NCBI GenBank assembly: GCA_002751075.1 | Contig: NAOQ01000012.1 | Span: 60,939-103,575, forward strand | Source: Ichthyophonus hoferi | Lineage: Eukaryota; Opisthokonta; Ichthyosporea; Ichthyophonida; Ichthyophonidae | Length of the DNA stretch: 42,637 nt | Reading direction: 5' to 3' | Shown here: one piece after another, positions 33,601 through 42,637 of the stretch | How the letters are laid out: each line of letters opens with the position of its first letter | Position numbering within the stretch: position 1 is the stretch's first letter | Translations under genes and position numbers: made by a program | The notes under the pieces: model-generated | What the model saw: only the letters and a program-made list of their open reading frames with translations | Database searches by the model: none | What the model was told of the DNA's origin: nothing

Positions 33601-36600
33601 TTGGTGTAGCTTTGCATTGACTTGGGCCTGCTGACATACCATAACAATATATTATTGTGTAGGCTTGGTAATTTTAAAGTGTTGCATACATTTTGTCAGA
33701 GGTACCCTTCCTATGCAAGTAGGTTGTATTTATTAAGTGTGCATATGATAATCTATTTTTCAGGTGACTCCTTTCTCTTCTAACTCCCTTCCTGCCCAAC
33801 CCCCACTGTCCCTCTCTCCCTATCTCTTCCCGTCTCTCCTTTTCTTTTCTTTTTTTTTGCTTTTCCATGCAGAGGGAAACAGAAGAAATTTTGCATTTAG
33901 TCAAAGAGGCTAGTATTCAAAGCCAACTAATCCATCCAAACATAGCCACCGTATATGCAATAATAGACACCCCTAAGGAATTTGCCATGCTGCAGGTACA
34001 CATCTAACATACATTGCTATCACTCCAATATATACCCCAAGTTTTTCTGTAATAAATATATTGGAACCAAAGCGTTCAATGCACTTTTACATTTCATTTT
34101 TTTATTTATTGCTAATATATTCTCTCATTATTAGAAAGAATAGATGCTCTTTCCCAGTTACATTTAATGGGAATTCTTTTGTAAATAACCAATATTTATT
34201 ATTGGTTTAGATTGTACCAACTGTTATTCTATTTTAAATATACAACAGTAATTGTTAATAACGTTATATGATTATGACAATATAAAGAAACACCCAAATT
34301 AATTAAATATTCCTGTTGTAACAAAACACAACTAATAGAATTATTAACTGTAATAATATTAACTTCAATTATATTTTTATTGCTTATCAGGTTTAGGTTA
34401 CTGAGTATTTTTTACACAGCTTTTTGTTTATTTAGAGGTCAATACATTATTATAAGAATGAATTATGTTAAAAGTTTAACCCCATCTAGCCTATGCTTGC
34501 AAGTCATATATCCCCTTATTTTATTTAAAAACATCTCTGCTTTCCCTACTATTATCATCATTTGTATTTGCATTTTTAAAAATAGTTTCTATCGGAAATA
34601 AAATTTAGTCTCTGTTGTACTAAGTTCTATCTGGTTGTTGTTGTAAGGTAGTCGGCAGGCTAAAGCTCTAGCTAACAGCTCCTTGACCTCACGTTGTTGA
34701 GAGATAGATATAGAAGCTTTAGCTTTTTACTTGACAATGTGTTATATATGTAGTAGCCGTAATCGAATTATAGCTGTGTGTATATGGTTCTGGCATTGCT
34801 ACTATCAAAAGATACAGCACGAGGCTCAAATAGTTAGCCTTCTAATAAAGTATTCTTTAGTCTCATTGCTTTTTGATGTTTACACAACTTGGTATATTAT
34901 ATCCATAACCTGCCATTCCATATTCCTTCTTTGTTCAATCAACATCAGTCTTTATATTTACAAATTAGAATATTTGTTTTGTGAATATTATATTAAATTT
35001 TATTATATCCTCAACATCTAAGCCAACTTAGACGTACTAATAAATAAATAAATCAACGTGTAATTTGTTCATATGCTTCAAAACAAAGACATAAATACAA
35101 ATACTTGATATATAAATAATTTAGTTAATATTAGAATCTATAAATACAGATACAGTATAAGATTTATCTCAAAGGTACTATTTACTATTGCGTCAGTGTA
35201 CACTTACCAACAATCACTATACAATGCAGGAATATGTGGGCGAGTGCGATCTTTTTGACACAGTAAAGCCAAACGTCGGGTGTCCGGAGCTACAAACACG
35301 CATTTTTATTTACCAATTGAGCTGCGCATTAGAGTATATGCATGGAAAACTGATAGTCCATAGGTAGGAAAAGAATTTTACTGACACGAGCGGTTAATAT
35401 ATACACTATATACATAATAAAGTTGACATAAATTGCACGAGTCTTAATATATGTATTCATTTTCCATTATTTGCTTTTACTTGATATTCAAGCAATATAA
35501 TATAAGGTTATTACTATTATTATTGTTGTTACTATATCTATTCCCATTTGGCCAGATATCTTTTCAAAACTATAACTTTTACAGTAGGTACTATATGAAT
35601 TCTTACTCAATCACATACATACTCAGGGATATCAAACCAGAGAATATCTGTGTAACCTCTGATATGCAGTCTGTCAAGATAATTGATTTTGGTCTTGCTG
35701 AGTCGTAAGTTTCTCTGAAATCTTCTATATTGTTACATCATTTAATATATATATTATTAAGCATCTAAACCATTTTTTTATTATTGAAATATAAATTTGT
35801 TTCGATGAATAAAAATTAACCAACGAGCCTATAGTGAAAGATCTAAAGATCTAATTGGCTCTTGATTGTCTAATCCGTCTGTTCTATTGAATCCAATCAG
35901 ACGCACTACTAATTGATCGATATCAATCTAAAATGTTATTGGTTATAGGCGATTGATATAAGAAATTCTATGAGTTGATTGAATTATCGACCTTGCAGTA
36001 CCAAGCTCCAAGCCAATAAGAATCATTGATTGTTCACAAAGAATTCTTATCAAACTTAACTAGGAACTAACTTCTGTTCTTTTTAGAAATAAACAAATAT
36101 AAAAGCAATAAATGAAGAAATAAACTGTAAAGGTGTAGTGAACGTTTCGGTTCCAACATAAACCATATTGATAATTATTTGGGTAATTATGTATAATAAC
36201 CAGAAGACAATTACTATTAGTAATAGAGAAGAGGAGTAAGGTGGGAGGAGGGTAGTAGAAGATCAAAATACAACTATTGTTAAGCTTATTTACGTCATAA
36301 CCCTATATAGTTTGCCTATTCTTACACATCCATTGCGTACCGTTTGTAGTTTGTATATATAGTATATACCTTTGTGATCCCAAGGTTAACTATAAAACAC
36401 CTACTAGTATTATTTTAAGGATATGTTAGTATAAGCTTGGTTTCTATCTTGGTTTAGTAGATGGTGTATGTGGGTTAGTTTAACTCAAAGCTAAACATAT
36501 GAAGGATTATTGAGCAAAATATTAATGTATGTTAAGTCAACATTGTACTTGGTATTGTAAATATGAATATTGTTATGTAAAAATACTAGATTAAAATAAG

Positions 36601-39600
36601 TTCTTATGTTCTAGTAAGACATTAACGTATTTTTACACCTATTGTATTTGGAGGTTAGTAACTAATATGAATATTCCTTACAGTTATTTTATTTTTTGTA
36701 AATCTTATCATCATAACAAACATATGATAATCCATATAATTAGTTGACAAACATAACATATATATATATATATACTATAAAAACTTAATAAATTAATTCC
36801 AGTATAGTATATATTCCCTTTTTAATAATATTTATTAAAGGATAATGGCCAATAAACTAATTGTTTAAAATAGGATCAGTAGCAAGAGCCATAATATTAA
36901 GATCAAGGTGGGGACTGTCCCATACATGCCCCCTGACTTAGGGTGGGCAACCACCAGCCAAAATAATACTAGTGTATGTATGATGTATATAATATAACTT
37001 TATACCCTATGCCATACTATACTCTGCAAGCCTATACTCCACTCTAATATAACATTAAGCATGTAGGTTGATACGTATTTATTAAGCATAGTTTGTTTAT
37101 TGTTTGCATTTATAATGTGTTGAAAATAATTGAATAAATTGGGGTATATATATATATAATTTTAGGTTAATTTCAGACTGTGTAGTTATTTTGGTTAAAT
37201 ATAGCTACATATACAATATGGACAAAGTAACTATAGTTATAATTATTTAATCAATCAAGGCTGGGTTCTGAAGTACCATATATATAAAAATAATGCTATA
37301 TTTAAAAAGTATAAAATAGTTCTGTTTGAGACAGATTAGGGACTCTTGATTCTGTAATGATACTGAATAAATATCATACAGTTTTTATCTTAATTTTTTT
37401 TCATCTATCATAAATAGCAGCTATAATTGAAAACAGATGAACTAAATAAATGCCCAAGAGATTTATTAAGTATAACTTCAAAAAACAAAGAGGTTGATCC
37501 TGTTACAGACCAATAACCTTTACACTATTTAAATAGAGCATATAATATTGCTGCATTATGTCAGCACATGCAACTATTGTATTAGTCTAACCGTATACTG
37601 TATGACAGCGGCTAAAAATCATATATGTTACTTCACAGTTTAGTATTTCAGAGGTTCAAAACAAACAATACAGTAACATATATAATTAACCCCTATACTA
37701 TGCTAAACACCATTGATCTATAACCAACTAGAGGAAGACAGGCGCACTCTGTGTTAAATAAAATTCAATTCAACAGACACTACATCTATTTCTAATACTA
37801 TTACACTCATATTCTTAATAAGTACGAAAACAACATATACACTAGACATATGCCAATATATAATACAATAGTTAGATGTGTAATTCCCATATGAAGTAAT
37901 ACAGGTATTAATTAAATGTACAACACATACACACCACCACTGATATCCCGATAACAGCCGAAGCTATATCATATACTAAGGAGTGTAAATACAATTACAA
38001 AGCTATTGATGTGTGGGCCACTGGGGTAGTTAATTCCCTCTGTTTTCCTTGAATATAAAATTACATACTGTAATGTTTTGTATGCCTCCTAATATTTTCT
38101 ATTAAGAACATGAACATATATACATAAATTAATACATACATTCATTGATACTATTATACTATTGTGCATACTATCATAAGATTAGCATACACATGCTTTA
38201 ATCAAAATAATCTAAAAATAATTTTAATATATCGCACGTTTTTTTTAAATACTTTTATTTTATATTATCTATCAAATTGCAGTACGTCAGTCAGACCATC
38301 TACAGTATATTTTGAATGTATAATCTGCCTATGTATATACCAACCGCCCCTTCTTGGAAAAAAAATATTACTGCATGTTGTCTATTTTAGCCTTGCCTAT
38401 GTTGCATATATAGTTATATTTGGCACATATTTCTGTTATTATTTACCCTACTGCTACTCCGTTATACCACTTAGTTATTATTATTGACCACCTACTTATC
38501 ACTTATCAAGTATACATTACTAGCTTTTACTTTCACATGTTTTTTATCTCCTGTTATCAATTACTTCCTCCCCAGTCTATATGTTATCATACTACAGATA
38601 TCCTATATAAATATAGCTATTTCTCTTATTAATAATCCATCATACTAATATGGTACTGTAAGACATAGTATACAGAATGAATGGAATTGATGCAGTAGTA
38701 TAACGATCATTTACCTTCAACATGGTGTTAAATTTAATCTGCATAGTTACTATCTTACTATATTTTAATTATTATTTTTCTCACTATTGATGAAAGTCAC
38801 TATTGTAAATAGATAATTAAATGAAGTTAAAAGATCTTTAGTCAATATAACTATAACGGTGTAATTTTCAAGCTGTATTTTATTTCATGATCCATGATTT
38901 GTTAGGTTAAATATACATACCCATACCACTTGTCTAGGACAGCATATCTGGTAATAACCTCATTTGTGTTTAAAATGGCAACCAATTATTGCAAGCAGAG
39001 AATTTAGGATAAAAACGGTATAGTATTTATTAAATATTATTACAGAATCAAGACTCCCTAATCTGCCCCAGACAGAACCTTCTTATACTTTCTAAATATG
39101 GCCTTATATATATAATATATTTCAGGACCCAGCTTTATTAGTGAAATAACTATAACTATAGTTACTGTGTCTATGTTGTATAAGTAGTTATATTTGACAA
39201 TTCTAACATGCACTTTTGTATTTCAGGTTGTGCTGTATACAATGCTTGTGGGAAAATTTCCATGGGAACATGCCACCCAAAATAGTCCCGAGTATGTTTC
39301 ATACCCGAGTTCCAATTTAGATCATGGTATGCGGATCTTATATGATATACATCAAAAATCTATTTATATCACATCCAGTTATATATATATATATGTATGA
39401 ATGTATGTATGTGTAACCTTTTACTATCAGGTATTCAGAATATTGGTTTATCTTAGATTCCTAAGGTTTAGTCACTAAAAACTAAATATATAATTTATTG
39501 TAATATTAAAAACCAATATAAAGCAACACGTAAAACAACCTAATGTATTATTCTTGAAATGTTATTGAATTATATAGGATTTTAAAGTTAAATGGTTAAC

Positions 39601-40611
39601 CAAAATATTAAAAATAAGTAGCAGAGACAGGTTTCGATCCTGCGACCTCTGGGTTATGGGCCCAGCACGCTTCCACTGCGCCACTCTGCTTTATATATTA
39701 ATAAAAATGTACTATTTATAAATGCCAATTATTATTAGATATATTCGGCACCTGTCTATGTAAATGTTCTTCTACATACATATCTAGATGATATAAGGAA
39801 TTGTACTGTTATTAAATATTAAATATTAAATATTAATTTTATTTACATAAATAGACATAAAAATTTAATAACTGTTACTTTTTAACAATATTTAGACAAG
39901 CAGTAAAATTTTCTTTTTAATGCTTTTATGTGGGTCAATCAAGTCCTTAGAGATCAATGCACATCACATTATATATTTAACTAATCATAAACTAGATGGG
40001 CTCCACCTAGTATTAAACACTGAATAGTGACAAAAATAGATGCGTAATTGATGTTTAATTGCTATCTTTCTCTTAAAAAGCCATAAATGTGGGACCATAG
40101 CACCTAAAAAGTACAAATATTATGAACACGTAAATTTATAACATACCGTGACATAATTTACATAATTATTTTCTTCTAATATGGTCCAAAATCTAATATG
40201 CATAAACTGAGCTGATGTACAACTTAACTACTTAGATAAATTTATACATCACGTTTCTGAACTGAAACGCATGCCTAAAACCATCTTGGGCCTTGTTTAT
40301 ATACTTTATTGGAGCTGGTATTAGACAATAAACGTCCAGTAGGAATTGTTGATTGTAATATAGAGGTCGCACATTATTTAACTAATCTTACTACATATCA
40401 GACAAATAGATACGTGACAGATACAAACTCTAAATATAAATAGGATATATAATGAATACCATAACTCTGCAGACCCTTACGCTTTCTAATACTACCTCCA
40501 ACTTCACCCACAAATCCCTTCCCCTTTCTCCCTAAGGGCTACCAGATACTTTTAAAGGGAATGCTGTGTGTAAAACCAAATCAACGCTGGGCAAGCTACA
40601 TGTATTCGTGA
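30603..40611 (+). CDS. Chk1-like serine/threonine protein kinase (at least 8 exons)
   Basis: Exons 30603-30770, 33500-33597, 33873-33995, 35230-35363, 35627-35704, 36874-36971, 37958-38025, 39227-about 39326 and 40537 onward. Counting from the ATG at 30755: K33 in VAIK, E50 in KEASIQ, HRDIKPEN (D125, N130), DFG (D144), GTVPYMPPD in place of APE, DVWATG, VVLYTMLVGKFPWE, and LLKGMLCVKPNQRW from the end of the C-lobe. The stretch ECDLFDTVKPNVGCPE closely follows the Chk1 pattern LFD-P-G-PE, so a checkpoint (CAMKL/Chk1-type) kinase is likely. The glycine loop is weak (NQGTSTQV). The frame is open upstream of 30755, so translation probably starts earlier. Phases agree up to 39227; the junction at 36971 needs a weak donor (GTGTAT). 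Some 20 residues before the last exon are unplaced. The last exon stops at 40611; a +1 frame would continue to 40687. Introns reach 2.7 kb and hold repeats. Confidence 0.82.
30831..31195 (-). repeat. Repeat A copy 4
   Basis: In the first large kinase intron, antisense to the kinase. On the minus strand it begins with the B-type head (TTGGAACCGAAGCGTTTAC), then carries the A frame with TLPGKKLKA-like residues (seen as MPGKKLKAFITLYQQ), and ends in the shared GTACAACA tail. This copy shows that A and B share a head. Broken. Confidence 0.65.
31196..33136. other. Kinase intron interior, AT-rich
   Basis: Intronic DNA of the Chk1-like gene with no exon that I can place between 30771 and 33499. AT-rich frames (for example 32750-32944, minus strand) have no motif. 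Confidence 0.4.
33137..33334 (-). repeat. Repeat B copy 3
   Basis: Runs from GTTATTTTATGAGTTAATTC to CTTTGGTTCCAACA. On the minus strand it begins TGTTGGAACC, an end that resembles the start of many long terminal repeats. It lies about 165 bp before the kinase exon at 33500, antisense to the kinase. Confidence 0.6.
34061..34260 (+). repeat. Repeat B copy 4
   Basis: Starts TTGGAACCAAAGCGTTCAAT and continues with the AT-rich B interior. It lies in kinase intron 33996-35229, in the sense direction, about 65 bp after the exon end. Confidence 0.6.
34596..34890 (-). repeat. Repeat A copy 5
   Basis: Same kinase intron as B copy 4, antisense to the kinase. The tail (TCTGTTGTACTAAGTTCTAT) and the block around ACATATATAACACATTGTC match the other A copies. 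Broken. Confidence 0.6.
35963..36157 (-). repeat. Repeat B copy 5
   Basis: Runs from AAATTCTATGAGTTGATTG to CGTTTCGGTTCCAACA. It lies in kinase intron 35705-36873, antisense to the kinase. Confidence 0.6.
37175..37400 (-). repeat. Repeat D copy 1
   Basis: The reverse complement matches D copy 2 (38962-39205) over about 220 bp, including ATTACAGAATCAAGAGTCCC and AACTATAGTTACT. It lies in the kinase intron between exons 36874 and 37958. With copy 2 it forms a long inverted pair spanning an exon. Confidence 0.65.
38962..39205 (+). repeat. Repeat D copy 2
   Basis: Begins near ATGGCAACCAATTATTGCAA and matches D copies 1 and 3. Its right edge lies about 20 bp before the kinase exon at 39227, so the branch and pyrimidine region of that acceptor may be partly repeat-derived. 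Confidence 0.65.
39610..39614 (-). terminator. RNA polymerase III T5 terminator
   Basis: Five T residues on the minus strand, 4 nt after the discriminator base of the tRNA gene. This is a standard Pol III stop signal. Confidence 0.75.
39619..39690 (-). tRNA. Initiator tRNA-Met (CAT)
   Basis: A 72-nt gene without intron. The acceptor stem AGCAGAG pairs with CTCTGCT and so has the A1-U72 pair characteristic of eukaryotic initiators. D arm GCGC/GCGT, anticodon stem CTGGG/CCCAG with loop CCCATAA, T arm GCAGG/CCTGT with loop ATCGAAA in place of TTCGAAT, discriminator A73. The A54 T-loop and the GGG/CCC anticodon stem also mark an initiator. It lies on the strand opposite the Chk1-like kinase, inside what appears to be an intron of that gene. 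Confidence 0.97.
40190..40435 (+). repeat. Repeat C copy 2
   Basis: Starts around AAACTGAGCTGATGTACAAC and ends near AGACAAATAGATACGTGACA. It matches copy 3 (41950-42175) over its whole length and copy 1 over its first half. It lies between the tRNA and the last kinase exon. Confidence 0.65.
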
Positions 40612-40854
40612 GTTTATTAAGGAGTTCCCTTGGGATGGGTCGTCTTGTAAATGTGACTCCAGCACAAAACCTCTATTGGTATGTTAAGATCTCTTGTCCT
40701 TTTGTTAATTATAGCCTAGGCAATTATTACGTCATTTTTTTATAAATATTCTCTTATCCATAATAGAGGAAAGTCACAATTAATAGCAGATGATTAAATA
40801 AAGGCAAAAAAAGAGAGCTCTATTCAGGATACTTGCAAAAAACCAAGACGCGAA

Positions 40855-40912
40855 TCTATCTACCTATCTACTTATTTATCTATTTATCTATCTATCTACC
40901 TATCTATCTTCC
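40855..40912. repeat. ATCT tetranucleotide microsatellite
   Basis: About fourteen ATCT-like units (ATCT, ACCT, ATTT). It appears to sit inside a diverged D repeat. Confidence 0.85.
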
Positions 40913-41474
40913 TTGTCACATACAGAATCCTTTTATAGTTTCTAAATATTACGTACTGTTACAAGATTGTTAACTTCAAATGAACATGTAGTTTAGCCGA
41001 AGTCCTGACAGCAAGCGGATGATGAAATGATCAGTCATATTAGTTAATTGAATTCCGTCCTCAACAGATAAATTGATTTGTCAATACATCATATATGACG
41101 TGTGAACATCTACATTAATGAAGAAATTAGTTAGCGTGCCACCCAAATGTGGGTATAATAGTATTAGACTCTCGAAATCAAATCAAACAATTTTAGTGGG
41201 CCACAGTAGTCTTTTTGTGAATTGTATTATGTATTAACCAATAAGGATCTTTACAATTGGTCCCGTTTGCAATAATAAATATGGACATATATGTGTGTTA
41301 ACCCTAATTAACACTCACGATGAACAAAGATCGGAAAAGTATAAAAGGAAAAAGAAACAACTAATCAACGGCTCTCCGCCGCTCACACATACGCGGCACC
41401 CTCGATAATACACAAGCAATTGGCATAATAGTTATTATTTATATCGTAATAGCACCCCTTACTGATCGGTCTCA

Positions 41475-41542
41475 TTAGCAAATATCTATATTAGCACCTA
41501 AACGAATCAAAGCATCGATTGCCTCTGATTTAGAACCGAAGT
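41475..41542 (-). pseudogene. Possible ankyrin-repeat exon or remnant
   Basis: Behind an AG acceptor (AATTAG) the minus strand reads FGSKSEAIDALIRLGANIDIC and then stops. The spacing of A, D, LI, LGANID follows the second half of an ankyrin repeat. It is short, has no identifiable partner exon, and may be a relic or chance. Confidence 0.25.
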
Positions 41543-41949
41543 CTAATTACTACAGCCAGTTACCTATACTTATTAAGTATAGACTACTTGATAAGTTTAT
41601 CTATCTCAGAAGACCATTACATAACCCGTGAGTTATTTTTACATACCCGTGTGATGTCCTATCTGGAATATTAAATTAAAAACGTGATAATTACTGCTAG
41701 GAATAGAATTATTGCACTCTCACAAATTATCAATGCTTGGCCTTAAGGAGCGCAATATAGAAAGAACTCTTGTGCAATTCATAAAAAAAAAAGAAAAAGA
41801 TTTTTTAAAAAACAAACCGTCCTTTATTTATTAATTAGAAAATATAACAATTAATTAGTCAATTACTAAATCTTATATTAACATCTAACTCATGACAGAT
41901 AATTTACCTAAGTATCCTTTTTTATTTTTTAATATGCACCAAAATTTCC

Positions 41950-42175
41950 CACACTGACTGGACTGAGCCGACGTAAAATTTAATTATTTAGATAAATTTA
42001 TACACCACATTAATGAACAAAAATGCATGCCCAGAATCAGTCTGACTCCAGCTTATGCATGTTGTTAGAGTTCGTATTAGCTAATGGATGCCCAGTTGGA
42101 ATCGTTGATTACAACAGAGGTTGAGAACATTTAAATAATTTCACCACATACCAGAACAATCGATATGTGACACAA
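41950..42175 (+). repeat. Repeat C copy 3
   Basis: GGACTGAGCCGACGTAAAAT through CACCACATACCAGAACAATC. It is followed about 190 bp later by D copy 3. The same C-then-D order occurs at 40190 and 40775, so C and D may be parts of one larger element. Confidence 0.65.
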
Positions 42176-42362
42176 CTTTACCAACTTTAATTATTGTCCT
42201 ACCACTGCAGAATATGGATTCCGGAATATTTTCAACTACAATCCCCTAGAGCGGCATCTGCAACCTAGAAATTTCCATTAAACTATAGGGACTGAAAAAC
42301 ATATATGATTAATACACATATATTATCAATTGCAGCTTTTGTAGTAGTTATCTTACCCATGT

Positions 42363-42490
42363 TCAGGGTGGCAGCCAACTATTGCAAGCAGAGAATTTAG
42401 AATAAAAACTGTATAGCCTTTATTCAGTATCATTACAGGATCAAGAGTCACCCAATCTGTCTTACAAAGCCGTTTATACTTTTAAAACAA
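42363..42490 (+). repeat. Repeat D copy 3
   Basis: GTGGCAGCCAACTATTGCAA, then GCAGAGAATTTAGAATAAAA and ATTACAGGATCAAGAGTC match D copy 2 closely. It may extend beyond the stated end. Confidence 0.65.
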
Positions 42491-42637
42491 CAAATTGATG
42501 TTATATTATTAATAAACAAGACATACAAAAGCTATTTAAAAAATAGCCATTATAGGATATTAAAATGAAAAAAAATACCATTTTTGAAATCAATTCAATA
42601 CTTCTATCAACCATAATGAATATTTATTCATAAAAAA

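Larger units (their letters stand above)
40688..42637. other. Repeat-rich right flank
   Basis: After the kinase: a possible D copy (about 40775-40945) containing an ATCT microsatellite (40855-40912), AT-rich DNA, a short GC-richer patch near 41370-41405, a weak ankyrin-like exon (41475-41542, minus), then repeat C copy 3 and repeat D copy 3. No confident gene. Confidence 0.45.

Noticed and set aside
34380-35021. Open frames of 73 and 96 residues
   Set aside because: They fall in a kinase intron over repeat A copy 5 and AT-rich DNA, with no motifs.
38164-38632. Open frames of 107 and 70 residues
   Set aside because: Intronic AT-rich DNA between kinase exons at 37958 and 39227; no motif and no splice support.

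Overview
The window is a strongly AT-rich, repeat-rich nuclear segment of a eukaryote, most likely a fungus and possibly an early-diverging one. The evidence is the fungal-type UNC93/DUF895 transporter, the Mdm35 homologue, spliceosomal introns (one of them GC-AG), a eukaryotic initiator tRNA and a Copia-type retrotransposon fossil. I could not run searches, so the lineage is an inference. Several real genes are split into short exons and do not appear as long open frames; they were assembled by hand from splice sites, intron phase and motifs.

Layout. 1-430: a protein-like repeat on the minus strand and a possible last exon of a gene entering from the left. 959-1865 (-): a three-exon Mdm35/TRIAP1 gene. 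4443-7558 (-): a two-exon medium-chain dehydrogenase/reductase whose 2.1 kb intron is filled with repeats. 7655-10790 (-): a broken Copia fossil directly upstream of that gene. 11132-11875: an assembly gap between poly-T tracts. 13185-17814 (+): a multi-exon membrane RING-H2 ubiquitin ligase. 19882-21324 (-): an intact UNC93-like transporter. 24745-25596 (+): an intact seven-helix membrane protein behind a TATA box and three phased CTAGAC sites. 28212-28819 (+): a possible small spliced gene. 30603-40611 (+, probably starting further left): a Chk1-like protein kinase spread over about 10 kb. Its introns hold at least seven repeat copies and, on the opposite strand, an initiator tRNA-Met gene.

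The host genes do not form an operon or pathway: mitochondrial lipid transfer (Mdm35), redox (MDR), ubiquitylation (RING), transport (UNC93) and checkpoint-type signalling (kinase). What links them is invasion by a few short repeat families, called A to E here. Family A is the most interesting. Five larger copies share a protein-like reading frame around the motif TLPGKKLKA. Four of the five A pieces inside introns lie antisense to their host gene. Family B shares an end with A but has a different interior. I did not recognise the A protein, and it is the best candidate for something undescribed.
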